A stretch of 6,848 nt of DNA from Planctomycetota bacterium. Its GTDB lineage: Bacteria > Planctomycetota > J058 > JARGOJ01. The notes below the pieces were generated by a model, which had not been told where the DNA came from, ran no database searches, and saw nothing but the letters and a program-made list of their open reading frames with translations. Where the stretch lies: the NCBI GenBank assembly GCA_029210225.1, contig JARGOJ010000486.1:1-6848 (forward strand), in the 5' to 3' direction. The position numbers and the translations under genes were made by a program. This document shows positions 1-5,539 of the stretch, one piece after another. Within the stretch, counting starts at the first letter, position 1; every line of letters begins with the position of its first letter.

Positions 1-21
1 TGATTCGCCAGGGTAGCTTGT

Positions 22-40
22 AGGGACCGGCTAGGTCCCT
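22..40 (-). terminator. Stem-loop downstream of the leftward operon (weak terminator candidate)
   Basis: A perfect inverted repeat, AGGGACC / GGTCCCT (22-28 and 34-40), encloses a 5-base loop. Read on the minus strand it begins 16 bases after the stop codon of the last leftward gene, where a terminator would be expected. Neither side is followed by a run of T in its direction of transcription, so it does not meet the usual criteria for a Rho-independent terminator. It could instead be a 3'-end stabilising hairpin or a Rho-assisted stop. Nothing else is recognisable in bases 1-56. Confidence 0.35.
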
Positions 41-56
41 CAAATAGATAGAAGAG

Positions 57-581
57 CTACTGCGGCGTGCTCTTGGGTAAATGGGCCTGGCCATAGTCGT
101 CCAAGACATATCCTGCCTCGGTTGCGATCTCTGGGTCGTTCATGAGGTCCTTCATGTAGGCAATACGCAGGTCAACGTCTCGGAAGTCACAATCCAAGCA
201 CCTCACCCCACAATCCTCCTGAGGATCCAACAAAACCAATCGCTCGGCCTCACAGCCTGGACAACAGCGCTCAGGCATCGCAGGACGCAAAGACGACGCC
301 AGGGTCCAGAGAAAGGGAATCCCCAACAGGATGGTGACTACAACCGCGAAGAACACCTCAACGTGATGCATCGTGATCCAAACAGCCCCGAAAATGATCA
401 ATAAGGTCACCGGCGGACCCAATAGCATGTATTTGGCATCAAGCGCGAGGGGCTCAGGGCCCATATCCGAGCTTGGCACCGGCGTCGCCAAATGACACAG
501 CCGTTCAATCTCCTCAGGAAGCTCTTCTTCCCCCTCAGGATCACGTAATTCCGCCATTTTGGGCTGCTCTTCCCCAGACAT
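57..581 (-). CDS. Small two-helix membrane protein with a C-terminal cysteine cluster (zinc-ribbon-like)
   Basis: I do not recognise this 174-residue protein. An acidic N-terminal segment (residues 1-50, rich in Glu and Pro) is followed by two hydrophobic stretches, about 51-71 and 74-98, forming a tight membrane hairpin that should leave both ends on the same, probably cytosolic, side. Directly after the second helix come cysteines at 106, 107, 110, 124, 128 and 131. C107-x2-C110 and C128-x2-C131 have the spacing of a zinc-ribbon knuckle pair. No signal peptide is visible. It is the last gene of the leftward operon: only 9 bases separate it from the stop of the coiled-coil gene, and GGGA sits 5 bases before the ATG. 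An in-frame Met at residue 9 is an alternative start. Metal binding is inferred from spacing alone, and the function is unknown. Confidence 0.8.
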   Translation of the reverse strand: MSGEEQPKMAELRDPEGEEELPEEIERLCHLATPVPSSDMGPEPLALDAKYMLLGPPVTLLIIFGAVWITMHHVEVFFAVVVTILLGIPFLWTLASSLRPAMPERCCPGCEAERLVLLDPQEDCGVRCLDCDFRDVDLRIAYMKDLMNDPEIATEAGYVLDDYGQAHLPKSTPQ

Positions 582-590
582 GTTATCCCG

Positions 591-1757
591 TCAAATATCT
601 ACATCATCTAAGTTGAACTTGAACTCACCCCCGGATGCCTCGCCATCCTTTCCCGCCGTCGTGTCCTCCGAAGTCCCCAAGAATCTCATGGGAGTCACCA
701 AGGTCGCGCTGCCATCCTCACGGTCATCGTCGTCTTCATCCCCATCTTTAACCGAAGCCACCAATTGCGCAGTCTCCGCCGCCGACATTTGGATTGTCTC
801 CCCAACATCCGAGAAGTCTTCTTCGTCTCCAACAAACTCCATAGGCTCTTTTAAGACTGGGAAGCGCGTTGTGCTCGGACGAGAACCCGGCGGGATGAAG
901 CCTCCTCCTGTGTTCAAATTCAAGGTATCGGTGAGAGAGCTCTCATCAGCAGGAGGCGCGACCGTCGAGGATAAGGGGGTGACCACTGGAATTCCTGAAG
1001 GAATCATCATGGTCCCCGAAGTCGATGGCCACTGAATCGATTTCACAGCCTTCAAGAAGCCCTGAAACACAACCTGCATACTATCTGTGCCCTGGGCGAC
1101 CTCCTCAATCAACTCCGTTTGTTTCTCCAAGCGGACTCGTGAATTTGACTCAGAGAAGCTCAACTTCTCCTCAAGAGACTTCAGTCGATTTCGCAGCTCA
1201 ATCATGTCGTTTGTGAGATCGTCAACGCCTCCGAGCAGCTCATCCTGCTCCCCGGTCGATGACATCGACTCAAGCTTTTTGTGAAGGCCCTTCATATCTT
1301 CCTGGGCCGACTTCCACTGCTCCCTATCTTCGGCCGCCTCTTTCTGAACCTTCAAGACCTGAGCATCAATGTTCTGCAAAGCTTTATCGATACTCTGAAG
1401 ACCAATTTCCAGGTTTCTAGGAATGCTCGTCAAGTTCTCAAGAATTGAAGAGACGGTGAGATTCAAGCGACTAAAGCGCTGCTCAACGCTCTCCTGAAGC
1501 TTACTCAACTTATCCTCAAGGTCCCCGGTCGAGGGGTTAATGACGGGAGGAGTCAAGAGCGTGGCCGTTGATCCGGGAGATTCGTCTTTGGATCGTTCAA
1601 GATCCCTCAAGTGTTGCAGCCGCTCCCTCAGTTGGCGCAGGCGATCCAAGGGCGCCGCGAAGCGATCCCCCCCAGGATTCGTCGCTCGCCTCTCAAAGCG
1701 CTCGATAAAGTATTCAACGTCTTCTAAACATGTGTTGAAGACGAGTTCATCCGCCAT
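591..1757 (-). CDS. Uncharacterised coiled-coil protein with disordered Thr/Pro-rich and acidic tail
   Basis: This 388-residue protein matches no family I recognise. Residues 1-57 are helical and charged, with a run of Leu/Arg/Gln heptad-like segments (about 36-55). A Ser/Thr/Pro linker follows (60-78), then a long, probably coiled-coil region from about 80 to 240 with regularly spaced Leu and Ile. After residue 243 the chain appears disordered: Pro/Thr/Ser-rich to about 300, then strongly acidic (309-320 and 338-348). It ends in a short hydrophobic-acidic tip, FKFNLDDVDI. The motif ATL[LV]TP occurs on both sides of the coiled coil, at 65-70 and 351-356. There is no signal peptide or membrane segment, so it is probably a cytosolic scaffold or adaptor. 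It sits 47 bases after the dCTP deaminase homologue and 9 bases before the membrane protein gene. The ribosome binding site is weak (AGGA about 11 bases before ATG). Confidence 0.82.
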   Translation of the reverse strand: MADELVFNTCLEDVEYFIERFERRATNPGGDRFAAPLDRLRQLRERLQHLRDLERSKDESPGSTATLLTPPVINPSTGDLEDKLSKLQESVEQRFSRLNLTVSSILENLTSIPRNLEIGLQSIDKALQNIDAQVLKVQKEAAEDREQWKSAQEDMKGLHKKLESMSSTGEQDELLGGVDDLTNDMIELRNRLKSLEEKLSFSESNSRVRLEKQTELIEEVAQGTDSMQVVFQGFLKAVKSIQWPSTSGTMMIPSGIPVVTPLSSTVAPPADESSLTDTLNLNTGGGFIPPGSRPSTTRFPVLKEPMEFVGDEEDFSDVGETIQMSAAETAQLVASVKDGDEDDDDREDGSATLVTPMRFLGTSEDTTAGKDGEASGGEFKFNLDDVDI

Positions 1758-1804
1758 AAAGCATCCGATCCTGACAAGAAACAGCGTGGTTCAAGTGAGC
1801 AAGC

Positions 1805-2353
1805 TTAGGTCGCATCGGGGGAAGCGATGAAATCGGCAACACTCTGTCGACGATATCGCCCCTGATGCTCCGTTGCGCTCTCCATACGCTCGAAAATCAA
1901 TTGGCAAATGGCCGTGCCTGGGAATAAACGGAGGGTGCGAGGAGACATGTTGGAGATCTCAAGGACTTGTTGATTGGAAGTCCCGGGCGCCATAAATCCC
2001 GCAGAGATATGAATCAAAAGGCCCAAACGCGCAAAGCGAGAGCGACCCTCAAGGCGGCCGCAAAGCGCGCCTGTGAATGAAATGGTCTCGGTGGTTAATC
2101 CAAGCACCGTCTCCCCCGACTTCAAATCGTAGGCGGCGCCCTCGGCGATCTTGACAACCTCGGAGATATCCGGGTCGCGATAATCGATCTCCTGGATCAA
2201 ATCGATGGGGCGATCAGAACGGTGAAGCCGACGGAAATAGGGGGATAGCCGAAGGTCTAGGGAGGCTGCGCCGAGCAACGATTCGTCGAAAGGTTCCACC
2301 TTCAACTCCCCCGTTGACATCGCCCTCAAAACATCTTGCCGTGCCAATATCAT
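1805..2353 (-). CDS. dcd: dCTP deaminase family protein (divergent active site)
   Basis: This 182-residue protein has the layout of the trimeric dCTP deaminase/dUTPase-like family, which converts dCTP to dUTP (some members go on to dUMP) for thymidylate synthesis. Visible family features are the MIL start, GAASLDLRL at 28-36, the GETVLG segment at 80-85, the substrate-binding GRS-xxAR stretch at 103-109, AGF-x2-PG at 118-124, VLEISN at 130-135 and PGT-x3-QLIF at 145-154. By alignment from memory to E. coli Dcd, the catalytic Glu138 corresponds to Glu132, Ser111 to Ser105 and Arg115 to Arg109, all kept. The second Ser of GRSS is Arg106, and the Asp of the usual IDPG is Ala122. The C-terminus is short, with RYRRQSV in place of a KYxxQ-type lid. 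GAGGGG lies directly after the upstream gene's stop, 12 bases before the ATG, suggesting translational coupling. The family is fairly sure; the exact reaction is less so. Confidence 0.82.
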   Translation of the reverse strand: MILARQDVLRAMSTGELKVEPFDESLLGAASLDLRLSPYFRRLHRSDRPIDLIQEIDYRDPDISEVVKIAEGAAYDLKSGETVLGLTTETISFTGALCGRLEGRSRFARLGLLIHISAGFMAPGTSNQQVLEISNMSPRTLRLFPGTAICQLIFERMESATEHQGRYRRQSVADFIASPDAT

Positions 2354-2365
2354 GCAGCTGTCAAA

Positions 2366-2371
2366 CCCCTC
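2366..2371 (-). promoter_or_regulatory. Ribosome binding site of the dcd homologue
   Basis: On the minus strand GAGGGG immediately follows the TAA stop of the preceding gene and lies 12 bases before the dcd ATG, a slightly long spacing. The arrangement suggests that ribosomes finishing the upstream gene could reload here. It also supports the ATG at 2353 over the in-frame Met at residue 12. Confidence 0.5.
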
Positions 2372-2944
2372 TTAAGAACTTTCCTCAGGATCGTCCTCAG
2401 TTATAGTCGCATCCCTCGATCCTGAGACCGAGCTTGAGTCATCACCAACCCACTGAAACGCTTGGTAGAATTCGACGTCCTTGCGTATCTTTTCGTGCAC
2501 GTCCTCGAAAAAAGGCTCGTGCCGCACCGCCAACTCTCGACACATAGAGGCAAAGTTGTGGATTCCCGCCTCCTGCTCGGCCATGTCGATCTGCTCGATG
2601 ATCGTCTCTAAGGTCGCCGTCATCGGCTTTCCTGAGAATCCTAAAACGAAGGACGGGTCCATAAGCTTCGCCGCGCTCGACTCAAATCCCGCATTTTCAG
2701 CCACTTTATTCAAGCACTCCTTCGCCACCCGCAAATGACTCTGCAAGTGATTCACGAGTTCCGTCTTAGTAGCAGCCGGAGCCTCGGCTAGGAGCTGGCC
2801 ATGCTCAATTTTCCGGAGCGTTTCCAAAGCCCAAATTCGCTTTTGTTGCAAAAGGAAAGCGCGCTCGTAAAGTTCTAGCAAGTAGCTTTCGCTCATAGAG
2901 AACAACCAATCGAAAATCTTCCACGATGGGAGTGACCCGAGCAT
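2372..2944 (-). CDS. Small helical protein with acidic tail; possible ferritin-like bundle
   Basis: I do not recognise this 190-residue protein with confidence. It looks almost wholly helical from about 18 to 165, with breaks near 52-58, 84-90 and 95-107, suggesting a four-helix arrangement. It ends in a disordered acidic Ser/Asp/Glu tail (168-190). The phrasing LLELYER (22-28), a central helix rich in His, Leu and Lys (62-82), and helices carrying EQEAGIHNF (123-131) and FEDVH (146-150) loosely recall DUF892/ferritin-like bundles. That is only an impression, and the metal-ligand pattern is not clear. It is the first gene of the leftward operon, 18 bases before dcd. GGGGG ends 5 bases before the ATG at 2944, which favours this start. 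The in-frame Met at residue 17 (codon at 2896) is a possible shorter start without a clear ribosome binding site. No promoter for the operon could be called confidently in 2945-3050. Confidence 0.72.
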   Translation of the reverse strand: MLGSLPSWKIFDWLFSMSESYLLELYERAFLLQQKRIWALETLRKIEHGQLLAEAPAATKTELVNHLQSHLRVAKECLNKVAENAGFESSAAKLMDPSFVLGFSGKPMTATLETIIEQIDMAEQEAGIHNFASMCRELAVRHEPFFEDVHEKIRKDVEFYQAFQWVGDDSSSVSGSRDATITEDDPEESS

Positions 2945-3036
2945 TGTATCCCCCGTCCCTCAATAACAGAACAGCGTCCCCCACAATTCTCCGCTGAAAA
3001 GCACAGAGAATCCCGCTCAACGTGCGTCACAATAGA

Positions 3037-3055
3037 CATCATTCATTGAGTGATG
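3037..3055. promoter_or_regulatory. 19-bp imperfect palindrome over the lipA -35 box (candidate operator)
   Basis: CATCATTCA (3037-3045) and TGAGTGATG (3047-3055) are inverted copies matching at 8 of 9 positions around a single central T. The right arm covers the proposed lipA -35 hexamer at 3046-3051, so a bound dimeric regulator would be expected to block RNA polymerase. The regulator is not identified. The site lies about 95 bases upstream of the leftward operon start, so it could also influence that operon. Confidence 0.45.
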
Positions 3056-3074
3056 GCTTCTCCCATGCTAGACT
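3046..3074 (+). promoter_or_regulatory. Sigma70-like promoter of lipA
   Basis: TTGAGT (3046-3051) matches TTGACA at four positions. It is separated by exactly 17 bases from TAGACT (3069-3074), which matches TATAAT at four positions and is preceded by TGC, giving an extended -10. Transcription would start near 3081, about 20 bases before the GTG at 3104, leaving a short leader that carries the Shine-Dalgarno sequence. The promoter overlaps the longest possible lipA reading frame, which argues against a start at 3050. Confidence 0.55.
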
Positions 3075-3090
3075 TTGCGCCCCGTGTCGA

Positions 3091-3098
3091 AAAGGAGG
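3091..3098 (+). promoter_or_regulatory. Strong ribosome binding site that fixes the lipA start
   Basis: AAAGGAGG is a near-perfect complement to the end of 16S rRNA and lies 5 bases before the in-frame GTG at 3104. It is too close to the TTG at 3101 for efficient initiation there. The GTG at 3050 has no comparable signal. Confidence 0.75.
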
Positions 3099-3103
3099 CT
3101 TTG

Positions 3104-4018
3104 GTGACTACGACGAAACCCAAACCCCGGCGTCGCTTACCAATCTGGATTCGATCCCGCATACCGAGCGGTCCAACATACAACCGCTTAAAAAACCTCA
3201 TGCGGGAACAGAATTTGGCGACCGTCTGTGAAGAAGCGCGTTGCCCAAATCTTCATGAATGTTGGGGCTCAGGCACCCTCACCGTGATGATTATGGGGGA
3301 AGTTTGTACCCGCGGCTGCCGCTTCTGCTCCGTCAAAACTGGCAACCCTGGTGGCGTTCTTGATAGGGACGAACCGCGCCGATTAGCCATGTCCCTCGCG
3401 GCCATGGATCTGAAATATGTGGTCTTCACATCCGTCGACCGCGATGACGTCCCCGACTTCGGCGCCGACCACTTCCGAGAAGCCATTCTCCAAGTCAGAG
3501 AACACTGTCCCCACATGCAAGTCGAGGTCCTCACTCCAGACTTTCAAGGACGACAAGACCTCGTCGCACACGTCGCGAGCGCCAAACCAGACGTCTTCGC
3601 ACACAATATCGAAACAGTCGAACGGCTCCATCGCCGCGTCCGTGACCTCCGCGCCGGCTACAAGCAATCTCTCGACGTTCTTCAATGGGCGAGCGAGACG
3701 GTTCCTGGTCAAATCACGAAGTCGTCGATCATGCTCGGACATGGTGAGACCGAAGCCGAAGTCGAGAAGACCATGAAGGACCTCGTCGAGGTCGGCTGCG
3801 ATATTCTCACCCTCGGCCAGTACCTCCAGCCCTCTCTCAAACAACTCGAAGTCGAAGAGTTCGTCGAGCCAGCCCGCTTCGATGCATACAAAATCATGGG
3901 TGAAGAGCTTGGCTTCCGCTTTGTCGCGTCTGGGCCGCTTGTGCGATCCTCCTACAAAGCCGCAGAGGTCTTCGCCTCATCCCTCGTAGAACAAAAGAAA
4001 TCCCAATGGGATGTTTGA
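3104..4018 (+). CDS. lipA: Lipoyl synthase (radical SAM)
   Basis: LipA inserts two sulfurs at C6 and C8 of protein-bound octanoyl chains, making the lipoyl cofactor of 2-oxoacid dehydrogenase E2 subunits and the glycine-cleavage H protein. From the GTG at 3104 it is 304 residues, normal for the family. The auxiliary [4Fe-4S] cluster motif is C42-x4-C47-x5-C53. The radical-SAM motif CTRGCRFC gives C68, C72 and C75. The C-terminal RSSY (281-284) carries the serine that ligates the auxiliary cluster. Other family stretches are RCPNLHECW, LTPDFQGR, HNIETV, TKSSIMLG and LTLGQYLQPS. All key residues are present, so it should be active. The frame also extends to a GTG at 3050, but the promoter and ribosome binding site favour 3104. 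No lipB or E2 gene lies in the window; lpdA follows after 94 bases. Confidence 0.97.
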   Translation: MTTTKPKPRRRLPIWIRSRIPSGPTYNRLKNLMREQNLATVCEEARCPNLHECWGSGTLTVMIMGEVCTRGCRFCSVKTGNPGGVLDRDEPRRLAMSLAAMDLKYVVFTSVDRDDVPDFGADHFREAILQVREHCPHMQVEVLTPDFQGRQDLVAHVASAKPDVFAHNIETVERLHRRVRDLRAGYKQSLDVLQWASETVPGQITKSSIMLGHGETEAEVEKTMKDLVEVGCDILTLGQYLQPSLKQLEVEEFVEPARFDAYKIMGEELGFRFVASGPLVRSSYKAAEVFASSLVEQKKSQWDV

Positions 4019-4032
4019 CAGACCCGCTGTCA
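4016..4032 (+). other. Stem-loop beginning at the lipA stop codon
   Basis: TGACAG (4016-4021) and CTGTCA (4027-4032) form a perfect 6-bp stem with a 5-base loop. The TGA stop of lipA is the first three bases of the left arm. No T-run follows, so it is not a standard intrinsic terminator. It may be a 3'-end or processing structure between lipA and lpdA, or chance. Confidence 0.3.
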
Positions 4033-4042
4033 CCGACAAATA

Positions 4043-4058
4043 ACCAGGATCACCAGGA
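4043..4058. repeat. Two direct copies of ACCAGGA, 9-bp period
   Basis: ACCAGGA occurs at 4043-4049 and 4052-4058 in the lipA-lpdA gap. The copies are short and may be chance; a role as half-sites for a regulator of lpdA is possible but unsupported. Confidence 0.25.
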
Positions 4059-4079
4059 CACGATCCCAAGCAATCACGC

Positions 4080-4097
4080 TCGATCTTTCACGATCGA
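4080..4097 (+). promoter_or_regulatory. Stem-loop abutting the lpdA ribosome binding site
   Basis: TCGATC (4080-4085) and GATCGA (4092-4097) pair perfectly around the loop TTTCAC. The right arm ends on the first base of the AAGGGG Shine-Dalgarno sequence (4097-4102), which lies 10 bases before the lpdA ATG. Such a hairpin could modulate ribosome access, but a 6-bp stem is weak and there is no further evidence for a switch. Confidence 0.3.
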
Positions 4098-4112
4098 AGG
4101 GGAAACCAGCTT

Positions 4113-5534
4113 ATGACGGACCAATATGATGTAGTTGTAATCGGAAGCGGCCCAGGTGGCTATGTTTGCGGTATTCGACTCGCCCAACTAGGACTCAAAA
4201 CCGCCGTCGTTGAAAGAGAATCGCTCGGCGGCGTCTGCTTGAACTGGGGCTGCATCCCCTCGAAAGCCATCATCCACGCCGGAAACACCCGCGAAGAGAT
4301 CAGCAAAGCCGATGTCATGGGTATTGAGACCGGCATGGACGCCCCTGCAACCGTCAATGTCGACAAGCTCCGCAAGTGGAAAGAAGGCATCGTCAAGAAG
4401 CTCACCACCGGCGTCGGCGGACTCCTCAAAAACAACGGCGCCGACGTGATCCGCGGCAACGCACAGTTTATCAATGACACCACCCTCCACGTCATGAGCA
4501 ACGACGGCGAAATCACCGAAGTCCGCTCGAAGAACTTCGTGATCGCCACAGGCTGCGGCCCCGCTGAACTTCCCGGGCTGCCGCTCTCCGACCCCATGAT
4601 TTGGACCGCCAAAGGCGCCCTTGAACTCAATGAAATCCCCGAGCGCCTCGCGATTATTGGCGGCGGAATCATTGGCCTTGAGCTAGGCACCGCGTTTAGC
4701 AAACTTGGCAGTAAGGTCACCGTCGTCGAGCTCATGCCTCAAGTGCTCACCGGCACCGACCGCGAGCTCGCCCGCCCCGTCGAGCGCAAACTCAAGAAGC
4801 TGGGCTTCACCATCCACACCGAAGCTCGCACCAAAGGCCTCGAAAAGACCGATGATGGCGGCGAGCTTGTCGTCGATACCAAAGACGGCGAGATTCGCAT
4901 TCCATGCGACCGGGTCCTTGTCGGCGTTGGCTTTTCTCCCAACACAGGGGAGCTAAAGCTCGAAAACGCCGGAGTCACCATGACCGATCGCGGCTATATT
5001 CCCAAGGACGAATTCTGCCGCACCAACGTCCCCAACATCTACGCCATCGGCGACGTCACGGGCCCTCCTTTCCTCGCCCACAGAGCATCTAAAGAAGGCC
5101 TCGTCACCGCAGCGATCCTCGCCGGTCAAAGCGCCGCCCTCGACTATCAAGCCCTACCTTCCGCCATCTTCACCGACCCAGAAATCGCCACGGTCGGCCT
5201 CAGCGAGAAGGAAGCCATCGACAAAGGCTATGAAGTCAAAGTCGGGCGCTTCCCCTATGCTGCCCTCGGGAAGGCTCTCGCCTCAGAAGCCACCGAAGGA
5301 TTCTTTAAAGTGGTCGCCGACGCCAAAACGGACATCCTTCTGGGAGTCGGCATCGTCGGATATGAGGCGTCCAACCTCATCGCGGAAGCCGCTACAACTA
5401 TCGAAATGGCCGGAACCCTCGAAGACATGGCGACCACCATTCACGCTCATCCCACCTTCCCTGAAGGGTTGATGGAAGCCGCTGAAGACGCCCTCGGCCA
5501 CGCCGTCCACGTATTCCGCAGAAAGAAGAAGTAA
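4113..5534 (+). CDS. lpdA: Dihydrolipoyl dehydrogenase (E3)
   Basis: This FAD flavoprotein reoxidises dihydrolipoyl groups using NAD+, serving as the E3 subunit of pyruvate, 2-oxoglutarate or branched-chain dehydrogenases and as the L protein of glycine cleavage. At 473 residues it is a standard length, with no N-terminal lipoyl domain. The FAD-binding motif GSGPGG is at 11-16. The redox disulfide is C42/C47 in GGVCLNWGCIPSK. The NAD-binding GGGIIG is at 183-188, and the second FAD motif, AIGDVTG, is at 311-317. The dimerisation domain ends with HAHPTFPEG, giving the catalytic pair His446 and Glu451. All catalytic residues are intact. The ATG has AAGGGG 10 bases upstream. It lies 94 bases after lipA, whose product makes its substrate cofactor, and 5 bases before ftsH. 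The partner E1/E2 genes are not here, so which complex it serves cannot be told. Confidence 0.97.
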   Translation: MTDQYDVVVIGSGPGGYVCGIRLAQLGLKTAVVERESLGGVCLNWGCIPSKAIIHAGNTREEISKADVMGIETGMDAPATVNVDKLRKWKEGIVKKLTTGVGGLLKNNGADVIRGNAQFINDTTLHVMSNDGEITEVRSKNFVIATGCGPAELPGLPLSDPMIWTAKGALELNEIPERLAIIGGGIIGLELGTAFSKLGSKVTVVELMPQVLTGTDRELARPVERKLKKLGFTIHTEARTKGLEKTDDGGELVVDTKDGEIRIPCDRVLVGVGFSPNTGELKLENAGVTMTDRGYIPKDEFCRTNVPNIYAIGDVTGPPFLAHRASKEGLVTAAILAGQSAALDYQALPSAIFTDPEIATVGLSEKEAIDKGYEVKVGRFPYAALGKALASEATEGFFKVVADAKTDILLGVGIVGYEASNLIAEAATTIEMAGTLEDMATTIHAHPTFPEGLMEAAEDALGHAVHVFRRKKK

Positions 5535-5539
5535 ATTCA

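Noticed and set aside
22..40. tRNA or tmRNA fragment at the left edge
   Set aside because: The 7-bp stem is isolated: no T-arm, anticodon arm or CCA end can be assembled around it in bases 1-60.
559..1035. 158-residue rightward frame opposite the coiled-coil gene
   Set aside because: Its Ser-rich composition mirrors the acidic and Thr/Pro tail on the other strand. The leftward gene has proper spacing in its operon and protein-like composition.
1805..2353. Antiphage nucleotide-depletion system based on dCTP deaminase
   Set aside because: Known defence dCTP deaminases, as I recall, use a zinc-dependent cytidine-deaminase fold. This protein has the Dcd/dUTPase-type fold motifs, and nothing nearby looks like a defence island.
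2945..3036. Promoter for the leftward operon
   Set aside because: One is expected here, but no pair of -35 and -10 boxes with acceptable match and spacing could be found; TGTTAT near 2963-2968 has no partner at 16-18 bp.
3383..3844. 153-residue open frame antisense to lipA
   Set aside because: It lies wholly inside a clear lipA gene, matches no family, and similar long antisense frames occur throughout this GC-rich coding DNA.
4160..4735. 191-residue open frame antisense to lpdA
   Set aside because: It is low-complexity Ser/Pro/Leu-rich protein typical of a shadow frame, opposite an intact lpdA with all catalytic motifs.
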